NCBI GenBank assembly: GCA_051453625.1
Contig: JBOZIK010000001.1
Location: 173,223,137-173,287,136 of the forward strand
Length of the DNA stretch: 64,000 nucleotides
DNA from: Welwitschia mirabilis
Taxonomy: Eukaryota; Gnetophyta; Gnetopsida; Welwitschiales
Direction: 5' to 3'
In this document: positions 28,701 to 42,100 of the stretch, one piece after another
How the letters are laid out: each line of letters begins with the position of its first letter
Numbering within the stretch: the first letter of the stretch is position 1
Program-made: the position numbers and the translations under genes
Notes under the pieces: generated by a model
The model's database searches: none
The model's input: only the letters and a program-made list of their open reading frames with translations
Told to the model about the DNA's origin: nothing

Positions 28701-31700
28701 ATAAAATTCAAGGGTAGGAATCCCATAACTTAGATTGAAATTCTATAGATATACTCTCTAATTTTAAGATAAATAAAAATATGATTTTTTTTAATATTTT
28801 ATTTCCATGCTTAAAAGTTCTAGAATGGATAAGATCCATATTTATCAATTTTAAATAGGAAATATTTACATCTACTTTTACTTGGGCCTAAGAAAATCAA
28901 ACTATTTGTAGAATGCTAAGAAGTTTAAATCTTAAGATTAATATTTGAATAAGTATTGGAATATACCTAATGTTTAAGAAAACTTTGAGTGAATAATGAA
29001 GCCATTTTGAAGAATTGAATCTTTTTATTTTGACATGCAATTTCTACTACATCTAAAATAACAACATTGGATGTTGATAAGCTATGTTATGAAAGTCATA
29101 CATTAATAGTATAAATTTTATATATTTAAATCTGAAACATCTATCATGTTTTTTCTTATTTTTGTTATATTTTTTTCCTTTTTGATTTTTTAAGAAGTTA
29201 AATTACGAAAAATAGTTCTACACTTATAAGAACCACTAACTTGCTTCACTAAATTCAAATATTATGTTATCATTTTATTAAATTTTAGTTACTTAATTAG
29301 ACTTACATAACACATACAAATGGAATCTTACATTGCATCAATCTACTCAATTTTCCAAACTTATCATCCATATATATATATATATTTCCTTTAGTTATTT
29401 GTTATTCTAATGCCTTGTACATGATAACATTAAAATGACATAAAAATCTATCCATATCCTTGTAGTGTAGTTGTAATGTAGTCCAAATCATTAAGATTTA
29501 GAATGTCATTCTCACATGATAAGCATATAACTTAATACTAAAGTTTAATCATGTAATTGTAAAGTAATTACTCATAATTATATTATAAAAATATTGTGAA
29601 GAAGTCAATATATTTCAATGATGAATTAAGTGTATCTAATGATTACATAAAACTTCAGATATTAAATAAAATAATGAGTATGATCTTAGAATAAATCATG
29701 ATTCTACTTATATCCATATCATCATATCAATTAAGTGATAGTGACATGTCTATTTTAATTATTAAAATAAAAGTACTATAAAAGTTAATATTTTATTAAA
29801 TATGAAATACATTAATAATAATATAAATGATATGTAAAATCAAACATTTAAACATCAGTAATGATTTAAAAAGTTAGGGATGAGAATCATCATTAAAGAT
29901 AAATCCTAATTAAAGATGAATGTTGCCTATGTTGCAATAATTCTTTAAGGTTATAAGATCATATCTAAAGCTTAATGTACCAAGATATTAACCTCTACAA
30001 GCAAAAAACTTGAAGAATAACATTGAGGCTCTAGTCACATAATTACTACCATTAAATAACAATTGAGATAGCTAGATGATGTTTCATAAGTGGAGATAGG
30101 GTATATACACATCTAAAGTTTAGGCTTATCTCCACCTTGGACAATAACTATTAAAATTGCAAAACCCATATTACATAGTAAAAAAAATGATTATATATAT
30201 AATGTTTTTTAATAAAAGTACCTTAATGATTATCTTAAAGTCTAATTGCAAACTTTCAAGTAATAACAATTAAAATTTAGTGCTTATTGATTTACCTCAA
30301 GTATCACTATATTAGGATGACATGGAGCTTGTAAATGTTTCTTTTAAGATAAGTTAACATAAATAACATAAAAACTAATATTTTACAAATGTGAGTTGTA
30401 ACATGAAATCATGTGTGTTTTTTTGGAAATAATACTATTTTAATGATAAACTAAACATAATTAAGTGATAAAAATAAATAAGATTAGTGTTCAAACTATA
30501 ATTGAATTATGCTTAAAATTACATTTAACTTGAATTCAAGGATGACAAAGATAATTGATATAAAATTAAATACAATATAGACATGATAATTGATAGGGAA
30601 ATATTTGGTGATGTGAAGTAGTTAGATCTTTTATATTTCTCTATAGTTTCAAAGATTTATTGATGCAAATTATAAAGTAATTTAGATAACTATAATGACA
30701 TCAGGGTTTTAAACTTTATAATAAGCTCATCTTTTATATAAGAGATTTAAATACTATAAATGCTATTAAATTTGGTTTCAAAGAAATCTCACTAGATAAT
30801 CTAGAAGGTAGAATAATAGATAGAAATTTTGATTTTATCTTACTTAATGATTCATTTGAAATACATGTTACCTAATTATTTCTTATGACATATTTTCTTT
30901 TAAATCTTAGCTTATCTCCAAAGATCAATATATTTCTTAGCACATACAATTTGATTTTATCACATTATGATAACATGATCTTATATGAAAAATATTTTTT
31001 TGAAAATTTTTTGTTCATTAATTTATTTAAAACCTATATGATAAATAAAGCTATGTTTTTTACATACTTTTATTCATTGTCTCACTATAGTTTAACTATG
31101 AAAATCAAATTTTGATGTTAATGCTTTAAAACACTATCATGTGAGTTATTTTGTGGAGTTATTAAATTTCTTCTTATTTTCAAGATGTTTAACCTAAGAT
31201 TATTAAGCTTCTTGGATTATACATTAATATTCTAAACATTTCTCCTTGACTTGGAAATAGAATAAGGTACTTTTTCAATAGAGATTTGAGTAATGAAAAT
31301 ATGGTTTTATCCCTTAAACTTGGTACTATTAACATTTATAATAGATTATATACTTTAATCTTTTATATTTCTAACAATTTTCATATAGAAGGTCATTTAT
31401 TTACCATTATTCCTTCTTGAAATATGAGTATTCTACTAATGAACTTTATAAGAACAAAGATTAAACTCCTTTTACTTTAGGATTTATTTTTAATTGAAGT
31501 ACCTCATATAGTGGTAAAAATCATAAAACATTAAAACCTCAAAATATTCAATGTTATTCATCCATCAAAGAGAAAAATAAGTTGATACTTTTGTATTCAA
31601 GAAGCATCTAGCTCAATAAAATACATGTGCTTATATTTCAAACAAAAATTTAAAAATAATTTAAAAAATAAGTGTAGGATACTTTAAAATGATGGAATAA

Positions 31701-32640
31701 CATAAACAACCCAATCTTAATTAACCTTTATAAAAATTAAGTTTTTCAATGGAAGAACTTCTTTTTTTATATAAACACTTAAAAAAACATCTAGGACTTT
31801 AAATAACTTAAGGTTTTATTGTAAGAATAACATGGATCTTGGTTATAGCCCACTGATTAATTTATTTGATAAGACATGGACCATAGTTTACATGTTTCCA
31901 TGATTATATATTCTTAGAATATCCAAAGGCTTACAAATAGGCTTTGGAGCAGAAGAGAAAAGCATTTCATTTAGCAATATCCCCTATCTCTTGATTGTAT
32001 ATTATCATGAAAGGTAGAATATATAAATAAGAGATGATTTTTATTAGGAAGTTACTTATTATAAAATAGTATTACCTTTATCACAAAGCATTATATTAGT
32101 AGAGGTGATTCTTCTATCATTTTTATCCACTTTAACACTACTAAGTTATAAAAATTTTGATGTCTTAAAATTAATTTGGTGGTTAGAATTAAATAAAACA
32201 ATTAAAAAATCAATGAGTTATCTTTAATAATGAATTATCTCTATCCATTCTTATTCTTCACCAAAGTAGGAAGCCTGGTAAGATGGCTTAGTCAATTGCC
32301 TTTAAGGTTCAGTATGTGTGATCATTAGGGGGCTAGGCTAATACATTAGGGATGCAGCCTATCATGTGAAATCCCATGCATTTCCTAGATGTCAACTAGA
32401 GAACCCATTTTAACATTAATCAAAGGATGTGAGGACTTTCATCCTTTCTATAAGGGTCATATTGTTTGGATAGTCGTTACCACTTCCACTTAATGAATGA
32501 GTCTTTTTCATTAATTTCACACTAACATACTTGACTCATTTCATAAAACATGATAATTTTCTTAAATTAATTATCATATCATTATTACATACTAATTTTC
32601 AACATTAAAAAAATACATTACCATCTTATTAACATTTTAG
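25700..32640. other. AT-rich intergenic sequence, heavily decayed
   Basis: No intact gene. 25700-27250 may be the eroded tail of the LINE at 21540, with coding-like shreds near 26580-26760. Around 27850 the sequence GGCTATAAAAGCAAATTG resembles an LTR TATA region, but no repeat partner was found. 32260-32330 has a tRNA-like A-box motif (TGGCTTAGTCAATTG) without a clear B box. The open frame at 30885-31115 is rich in Phe, Leu, Ser and Tyr, as expected from AT-rich sequence, and I would not annotate it. Confidence 0.4.
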
Positions 32641-35600
32641 ATTTGTGGCATGCAAGAAAAGTAGTTCAATCTATCCATGATTCTAAGAATAGATGTATCT
32701 AGATGCATTTTTCTTTCTCTTATGAAGTTATTAGTGTCTACTCTATTTATGCTCAAAACAAAGCTTCTAGAAGAGCCATCTTATGGTTAGACTAGACTTA
32801 ATTTCTTTTAAATGTTCCTTGGTGGATATTTTACTATGATAAAGAATTGATTTGATAAGATGGAGGGCTTATCTTTCTAGATGAATTCCTTAGAAAAACG
32901 TTCTTGATTTTTTCTTAAAGAGAAGTTTTGTCTTATTGATTTTCTTCAATAAAGAGAATCTAATCCTTAAGAATTTTATAATCTTTTGTTAAATATTTTA
33001 TTAGCATGTGATCATATTCTTCAAAAACTTAATGAATTTTATTTTTATTTTTTATTTTTTATAATTATAATTCTTCTAGTAAATCCTATAATAATAGATT
33101 ATCATTAGGTAATTAGACCATTCATTTGGTAAGTATAGCATGGAGAGGCATATAATATTTAATGAGGTAAAGATATGTTACATATGTTATGAAATGTTAA
33201 TACTTGTTTAAGTGGCATTATTAGACTGATTGCATGATGAATTCGTGCTATGTAATAAATCCAAAATCATTCTAGACATGTTGATAAACAAATGGTAGCT
33301 AAAGAAAACTAACCATATTTAAACACTTAACAACATATGTAATTAGTTTATTTTACTATAGAAAAATATACTTTTAATAATTATTTTCATAAGTAATTTT
33401 AAAGATTAAGAATTTTTTAAATTTTTATGAAACCTAACTTATTAAATTGCTACTATTAAGAGTAGAACTTCTTAGCTTAATATTTAGGATGTCAATTGTA
33501 AAGTATTTTTAAAATTTTTAAATAGACGTTTTACTATTTCTCAATTAGACAAACTACAATTTAATGATAATTTACACCCTAGTCCTTGGCAATTTACTAA
33601 GATCATCAAATTATATGATTTTTGTTAGCATATTTTTACTTAAACTACTAACTTCATTCTTCTAAAATTCTTAGAAGTTCATCATCAAAGTTTGGAAGAA
33701 GCGATTACAAATAGTGGGTTAAAAGTGGCTTTCTTTAATATCATTAATAATAAAAATGGAAAATTGGATTATTTTCTTATAGAATTTTATCAAAAATACT
33801 ATGACATTATTAGAAATACTAACATAGGTATTTTGTAAATCTTCACATGAAGGTCTCATAGATCAAAATATTAATCAACATTTCATTCATCAACAAAATA
33901 ACTTAATTTTCATTTTATCATTAATTACAAAACAATTACTTTACATAATGTCTTTTATAAAGTTTTAGCTATATGTTTAGCTAATAAGTTAATCATTCTT
34001 CTATGTCATATGATTTGTATTGAGAAGAGTGGTTTTGTTAAAGATTTATAAATATATTCTTCATAATGTTGTATCTTCTTAGGAACATTTAGTATGAGAA
34101 AATGATACTAACTAAGACATTATCTTCTTAAACTTGATTATCTTCTTAAACTTGATTATGTAAAAATGTTATCATTTTGTTGTCATTCCCGTGGTAGATG
34201 TTTTTGCTAACGTATGCAAATTCTTATGTTTCCATCATGGGAAGTGTTAGTTTCATGTTTTCTATTAAAACTTATTTAAGGCAAGAATGTCCTTTGAATT
34301 CCTACCTTTTTATTATTATAATAAATATTTTATGATATGCTATTCAAAATAATAATTAGGATAATCTCCTTCATGGTATTTGTATTGGTTAAAATCCAAA
34401 GTGTTTTATCAAACTTGCACTTTGCAGATGATGACTCCTTTTTAGTTAAGAATTTGAAAATGTAATTAAGTAGTTTCTAGATAGTATTGACTATCTAGGA
34501 TTGATATTTATTATTCTCTCATTTGTTCTAAAGTCAAGTAGAAAAAGCCTTCATATTTAACATTTCTAAAAATTGTACATGAATTGAGGTGATTAAAATT
34601 CTAGTAATTCCATTTTATTTTTAAGAAGCTTATAAGAAGATAGGGACTTTACTATTAATAAATTAAATTCCATAGTGGATAGACAAAAAACCTAAATAAA
34701 ATCCAATAGCCAAAAATACCTAGTGTGTAAAATTAATTTTTTTGTTATTTATATATTACTTCTTCTATTAGACTCCTATTGTTTCAAGTTATAAGCAACT
34801 AGAAAAGCTACTTCATGATTTTATATGATTAGGTCATAATGATAAAAAAGGATATCATATTGATGCACAAATAATTTTTTCCTTTACCTAAAGGAACAAG
34901 ATATTTCAGTCTTTTCTATTAATTTATGCATAATATCATTCTACATGGTAATTGGTTATGTAATTATTTTTAATCCATAAGATGGTGATGTAGCTTCATT
35001 GTTAAACAATTAAAACCTACTTATCTAAAAAATAGATCAAGCTAAAAAGGTATTCATCCTTTTGACTGATTTACTCTTTTAATTGATTCCAAGATTCAAG
35101 GATCTATTACTCTACAAAGAGTCTGTATTACATGGAAAATGATTTTTAAAAAGATTATTTGAAATAATTTTTGTATTCCTTCTTCTAGGTTTTAAGATAT
35201 TGCTCCACATTGGTTACCATTAAATGGCACTTCAGTTGTTTGATTAAGTACTCAGTTAGTTTAATAAGCATGTGGTCTTTTTTAATGTCTTTACTAAAAT
35301 GATTAATTGATTTCATGGGAAACCTTGCAGTAACTTTATGGTGATTCAAATGCTTTAGGGGAGAAATTGTAAAGTTTATTTAACAAATTTTTAATATAGT
35401 TCATGCTTAGGATAATCATATTTTCCTTCTAAACTTAATATAGTGGAAATATGATAACCCTTCTTATCCTTATAAAATGGAAAAAAAAGATATATCAAAT
35501 GTTTTTATAAGATACATTCCTTAAGAATCATTATAATAAACTTTGATATGCCTTAGAGTCATAGAACTGATGTATATCAAGGGCCCAAAGCATTTAGAAG

Positions 35601-36250
35601 TTACCTATCTTATTAAAACAACAATACTTTTTGTAGTGTCTTCTTCATCAAGGTTAACCTATTCATACAAGTCTTTTTCATATGGGATTTATAGTTGCTA
35701 TGTGGCCTTCCTACAAAATTGAAGATAGTTTTTAACATTATTTCATTAGATATTTTATGGCTAAAAATGCTTGGATGTGGGTTCCTATTCCTTTTTAAAA
35801 ATTTCATCCAAACTAAAGGCATATTATTCTTAGAGATTTCCCAAATCCTCTAAGAATCTATCTTTTTTTGGAAAGTGTTTTAGACCATACCTCCTTTATG
35901 TAATCTAGAAATAGTAATGCACATATTCTTAAAAGAATTAATAACTTTATTTTTTAGACTTAAGATTTATTGATTCTATTTTACAAAGTATTACTTTTTA
36001 GATTTATATTTAGATGATGAAAATTTCATTGGAAGTTAATTAACTCCTTTATCTATTAAAGCATTGTTCACATTAGTATTACTTAGTTTCATGAGTGTCT
36101 TTGTAAAATTTAGTTGGTTTAGAACATATTCTTTCTATTTAAACCTCCATTCTAACCCTTATGTTACCTATAATTAGTGAATAAATCAAGGATTACAAGA
36201 GTGGGTAATAACACCCAAGGATTATGCAACAAAGAATGCTTAAAGATATC
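32640..36250 (+). mobile_element. Degenerate, 5'-truncated L1-type LINE (LINE 2)
   Basis: Starts inside the endonuclease domain: LWHARKVVQSIHDSKNRCI near 32643 and VISVYSIYAQNKASRRAILW near 32730. The first endonuclease motif is absent. Reverse transcriptase: EEAITNSGLKVAFFNI near 33697, ITLHNVFYKVLAICLANKLI near 33935-33994, KSGFVKDL near 34026 and LRQECPLNSYLFIIII near 34277. An intact catalytic FADD lies at 34421-34432. Later: IVDRQKT near 34674 and GLGIINF-like sequence near 34905 in a shifted frame. The 3' end is set roughly where similarity fades before the tandem array. Stops make it non-functional. Confidence 0.75.
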
Positions 36251-36490
36251 CTATTGCTTTCAAAGAGTTTATCTATGATTATGATGACATTTTTTTTGTC
36301 AGAACAATTTTTGCAGTTATACTATCTTTATAGCCTTGTCACATACTTTTTAGTGGTATTTTGGATGTTTTCAAAGGTTAATATCAAATGAGTATTTAGA
36401 TAAAAATGTATCTCCTTGTTAATGAATATGTATTCTTAAGTAATTATATCCTTTCCAAATCCTTATAAAGAACATAAGATGCTTTGCCCA

Positions 36491-38350
36491 AGCATCTAGT
36501 TATAGTTATTTAGTTCAGTTGCAAGGATTAGATAGGAAACCCTTAGCATGATTATTGATATCATATATTAAATAATATGTGTTTGGATTATTAAATTTAG
36601 AAGGGATTGTTAAACTCAAAACTTTTTATTTGGGAACATGAAAATCATACTCACATAATATTATTATTAAAGAGGTTTAGTCAAACCATACAGAGAAGCA
36701 ATAGTTAAAAAAAAAAAAAAAAAGCAAAAATGGGAAAGATAATGATTGAGTTAAGGAAACAAAATAAAGGTTTTAATACATTATAAGAGAGTGGTAATAA
36801 CCCCTTAGGATCACCTTATGAGATGTCTTAAAGTTTAAATGGACTAGATAATAAGAAATCACAATAGACCAACCTTTAGATAGTGGGTAGATCTAACACT
36901 TTAAAATGCACATTCTTAATTTGGGTATACATCTGCAAGTGCGTAGATAGAAAAGTATTGAACCAACAACCATCTAAGCTATCTAACATCATAATTACCT
37001 AAATTAATGATTTAATTATGCTTAAAGTCTCATATTACTTACTAGTGTCAAGCAAGGCATTCAACGGTTTGAATTCATAACCTCCTACCTCAAAACCCTT
37101 AGTATGATTATTAATTACAAGTATCTAGTTATAGTTATTTAGCTTAATTGTAAGGATTAGATTGGAAAACACTTAGTATGATTATTAATATCATAGTATT
37201 AAAAAATATGTATCTGGATTATTAAATTTAGAGGGGATTGTTAAGCTTAAAACTTTTTATTTGGGAATGCGAAAATCATACCCATATAATACTATCATTG
37301 AAAAGGTTTACTCAAATCACACAAAGAAGTAATAGCAAGAAAAGCAAAAATGGGGAAGGTGATAATTGAGTTGAGTCATCCTTGAAGCAAAATAAGGGTT
37401 TCAATACAATATAACAGAGTGGTAGTAGCCCCCTAGGGTTGCCTTATAACATGTCTTAAAGTTTAAACAAACTAGATAATAAGAAATCACAACAGACCAA
37501 CTTTTAAATAGGGGCAGATCCAACACTTTAAAATGCACTTTCTTAATTTGGATACACATCTGTAATTGCACAGCTAGAAAAACATTAAACCAACTACTAG
37601 CTAGGCTATCTAACACGATAATTGCCTAAATTAATGATTTAATTATGTTTAAAGCCTTATAGTACTTACCAGTGTCAAACAAGGCATTCATTGGTTTGAA
37701 TTCATAACCCTCTACTCGCAAACCCTTACTATGACTATTAATTATAAGTATCTAGTTATAGTTATTTAGTTTAATTATAAGGATTAGATAGGAAAACCTT
37801 TACTATGATTATTAATATCATAATATTAAAAAAATTTGTGTTTAGATTATTAAATTTAGAAGGGATTATTAAAATCAAAACTTTTAATTCAGGAAAGTGA
37901 AAATCACACTCACATAATATTATTATTGAAAAGGTTTAGTCAAACCATATGAAGGAGTAATAGTAAAAAAAGCATAAAGGGGGAAGATAGTAATCGAGTT
38001 GAGCCATCCTTGAAATAAAATAAAGGTTTCGATACAATACAAGTAGGTGATAATAATCCCTTAAGATCACCTTATGACATGTCTTAAAGTTTAAACGAAC
38101 TAGATAATAAGAAATCACAATAGACCAACCTTTAGATAGTGGGCAAATTTAACACGTTAAAATGCACTTTCTTAATTTTGGTACACATCTGCAAGTGCAC
38201 AGCCAGAAAAGCATTGAACCAACTACTACCTAAACCAACTAACACCCTAATTTCGTAAACAAATAATTTAATTATGTTTAAAGGCTCATAGTACGTAGCA
38301 GTGTCAGGTAAGGCATTCCATAGTTTGAATTCACAAACCCCTACTTGAAA
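36491..38350. repeat. Three tandem copies of a ~627 bp unit
   Basis: Units begin at about 36491, 37120 and 37747, each with A-G-[C/T]-ATCTAGTTATAGTTATTTAG, giving periods of 629 and 627 bp. The third ends near 38350. Each unit contains the same ordered landmarks: TTTGGATTATTAAATTTAGA (third unit altered), GTTTAGTCAAACCATA, ATTGAGTTGAG (altered in unit 1), ACTAGATAATAAGAAATCACAA, CTGCAAGTGC and AAGGCATTC. Unit 1 carries an 18-20 bp A run near 36709. The minus-strand frames at 37401-37616 and 37936-38118 are the same position in two units and look incidental. I do not recognise the unit as an LTR or gene. Confidence 0.9.
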
Positions 38351-39098
38351 GACAAGTGTCCCAAAAATTAGTTTGACATCCTTCTAGTGTTTGGAGTAAA
38401 TTTAATTAAGTGACTTGAAGTCATTACATGAGTCAAAAAACTATTCATTAAATTGTATATTATAGTCCTTATATGGATAAATTTTAAGAATTTTAATGTT
38501 AATATGTACAAGAGTATTTAACAATAGAAGGTTTTATTTTTAAATCCACTTATATTTAATTAAATATTTCATTTACATTGTCAACCCAAAAACTCACATA
38601 GTATTCTTTTCCTTGATATTTTACAATTAGAAATAACCAAAGCACTAAATTAACATAATTTTGATAAAAACTAATAGGGGAAAATTCCTCCACTCAAAAA
38701 TTGCCCTATTTGACAACTATGAGATCAATTGTTTATTTGGGTGATCCTTATGGCTATACTCATTGAAAGATAAAAGAACTATAATCTCTCATAATCTCAA
38801 ACACATCAGTTTCAATTTTAATTATATTATATTTTATCTTAAAACAAACTTTACAAACTATTATTTAAAAATAAACTTTTTAAGTTATAATTTTACCCCG
38901 ATGTTTTTTAAGGAATCTTGTCAAGCAATTTCTATCTTTGACCGTTGCTTACCCTTCAACCAGAAGGTGCCAATCTTTAGGGCCTAATTCTCACACTCGG
39001 AAAAACCACCTTAAGAAACTTGAAATAACAACTTTGGAATCAAACTGGTAATCGCATCGTGCAGTTCTGCAACGTCAAAAATCTGAAGAGCAGGAATC
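38350..39098 (+). promoter_or_regulatory. Upstream region and 5' leader of the gene
   Basis: Composition changes from AT-rich to mixed near 38900. The last ~100 bases before the ATG are a plausible 5' leader with no upstream ATG in the final 60 bases. I cannot fix a TATA box or transcription start with confidence. The frame at 38763-38987 has no recognisable domain. Confidence 0.35.
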
Positions 39099-39119
39099 AT
39101 GATTTCTATACTCGCACAG
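39099..39119 (+). CDS. Exon 1 coding part (MISILAQ)
   Basis: Seven codons from the ATG at 39099 to CAG, followed by the donor gtatgc. This start was chosen because it gives the family-typical short N-terminus directly before QERLIG across the 125 bp intron. Confidence 0.7.
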
Positions 39120-42100
39120 GTATGCATTTAACATTTCGAATTTGATTACAAAGCAACCGAAGCTAAAGGCATTGATAATGCTTCCCATTTCCTTTAGTTT
39201 GTGATTGAAAGCGAATTCAACTCACGACTATTGCATCATTACAGGAACGTTTGATTGGAGCAGCTTTAGGAGCTTCCGTGGGTTCAGCAGCCATCCTTTT
39301 CGAGAAAATTTCCATTGAGAAATCTACTGCGAGAGCGGTTAGCCGCATTTCCGGCCATCCGATTGTTGATAATCAACCTAGGGTATGGATTGCGTCGTCT
39401 CTCAGCCTTTCTATTTCGCGAAATATCAATATAAAACATAGAGTTTTTTGGATGTGACCAAGGAGGGTTTTGTTTGACTGAATGGCACATTGGGGGTCGA
39501 CATTTTTTATTCTTGTCAAGATTGACACATTTTGGACTTTCATATCTCGTCTAGTTGCTTGTTAGGGGATGATGGTGAGTAAGTGTGTCAAGTCAGTTTT
39601 AGAATGAAAAGAAACTCATCCGTTGGATGTATGTCATATACGGAGGCATTTTATCAATTTCTTAGCCTTTCACTTAAAGGTTCACGAAGCGTTCGATTTC
39701 GGTTCTAAAACTTTCTCAGTTTTAAAACTTTCGGCCTATCCATTTGAAAAGAACTTAATTTTCCATCTCATATTTAGCATCCATTTCACAGCAGCATGCG
39801 ATCAATTTATATGTCCTGACTTTCATTCAGTCTTTGCCCTTAAAGATCATGTTTGACTTTGACGAAAACTTAAGCTTCTGGAACATGGAAAGGTTCTGGG
39901 ATTATGGATGGTGTGACACAGAATCAATACGGAAATTTGGGAGGAATGATGGAAGGGCATCCTCTTAATGAAACATAATTTTCTTTTGCAAGATATATTT
40001 GGACATCCGCTTAATGGTCTTCCCTTTGCAAAATATACTTACAAGATGTGTTTGGAATAAGAAATCCCTTGAATGTGTTTGAATGTGTTCAGAATAAGAG
40101 AGGAGATTTCTAATACGAGTATAATTGAGTATGATTAAATTTTCCCTTGCGAGACACGTTTGGAATAGTAGGGAAGATATTTGAGATGATTTCAGTGGAG
40201 TATAGTTAATTTTCCATTATAAGATGTGTTTGGAATGTATAGCGGAAATGTTTGTAGTCGATTTGGAGTTGTTCAAGTAGATATTCACATTTATCAGCAT
40301 TTATTAATAAAGGTGATATTTGACATTTACTAGTATTTATTAGTGAGGGTTATCTTTGGCATTGATTAAACGCTAATCTGATGGGTAAATCCGAGATATA
40401 TAAAAGGGCAAGAAATCCCTTAGTCTTGGAAAAGGGAAACAGCGTCAAATTTCATAATTGTGTCAAAGAGAAATTGTTAAAACTTATGTTGCATTGTTTT
40501 TTTTGTTTTTTTTTCAATTTCTTTTTCCACATAGTTTTTCTTCTTCATATTATTTCACGAGCCAAATCTAATTTGCATGTTTCTATTTCTGATCTCTTTC
40601 GAATAAACTTTCATACTTATTTGGGCTGTGAATCCAAGAACTTATGGTGTATGATTAGTCAGTTAGGGCTGTGAATCCAAGACTTTCTGGTATATGATTA
40701 GTCAGTTAGTACATGACTCTTCATAAGCAATATATAGTATCTGACAACTAACAACAAATCACTTAAGATCTGAACATGTATAAAAACTAAGCTTATTATA
40801 CTAGTTCAGTATGAGATATTAATAGTGTAATTATGTGTGGCAGTTATGTACAAAACCGTGATTGTCTGTGTTTCCAAAAAGACAACTTTTGCCGAAACAT
40901 GTATGCAAATGTTATTGTCAAGTAAGCAAAATGTCAGGAAATCTTGCCTAGGGTTTTTATAGACAAGGTAATGAAACAAACATTACAAACCATGTAATAA
41001 GCCAGACAAGTCTTTTGCAAATTGCTGTCAACAGCCTTCTCTCTTACTAGAGTCTTCCTTTCCCTTCAAAGAAAACCTTTCTTTATACATGCAAGGATTA
41101 CGAGGAGTATAGTCCTCTATAAGGACTTTGAGGAAACCTCAAAGAGATGGAAATGCCTGGGTCATGTGTATTTGTTAACTCTATCTTAATTAATATGTTT
41201 GACATAGATAAGAGGTCTTGATTAAAGGTACAATAATAGATAAATTTTGCTTCAAAAAAATCTCTAACAGTCTCTCACTTGATGACAGATTTTGCCACCT
41301 TTCAATATCAAAGAAACGATGAAGTGCAAGCTGAAGAATTGGTCACTATCTAGGATTTCTTATTCATAACCAATAATATGAACTAGAATGAGAGAGAGGT
41401 CCTAGAAGGTTTACACCACTTCTGGAAGGAGCATTTCTTATTTACAATCAATAATATGAACTAGAGTGTGTAAGAAGTCCTAGAATGCACTTTGTTTCCT
41501 CAAGCCAACCACAAAAGCGCAATGCCAACCTAACAATAGGTAGAAATTACCATTGATTGAACATGGATAAATTGAGAACTCACTGGCAACGGTTTTGAAT
41601 TAGAAAATGGTAACTAATCATATTACATTAGAGGTTAATTAGCAACTAATTCACAAAATAGCATACAACACAAGAAAATATAGGAAATGGATTTTTGTCA
41701 TGAATAGTTCTACCTAAACATAATTTTACACATATAATAACATCAAGGAAAGATATCGTATTGGCAATACAATGTCTAGAAAACATGCTAGTAATGTACA
41801 ACAACCCTCATCTTACATGTGCTTGTCTGCATATTTAATGTTCTAGCATTATTATCTAAGAACCAAAATGGTAAACTATACAGATCTTGAACACATTAAT
41901 CGCATATTCAGAAAGAATTATAGTGTTTAATGCTCTGCAATATCTAGTGAAACATAACAAAAAAAAATGTTTAAAAAGTGAAATGATTCACTATGATTTA
42001 GGATATTAACAATACAAGATCCCATAAGCACAAAACATTAATGCAATTAAGAGTCTTAAAACGTAGTCCATCACATAGGCATACAAACAAATGCTATAAA

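Noticed and set aside
37401-38118. Two similar minus-strand frames (71 and 60 codons)
   Set aside because: Same position in two tandem units; not conserved as a frame in the first unit, so incidental.
39284-39490. Minus-strand frame opposite exon 2
   Set aside because: Shadow of the real exon on the other strand.
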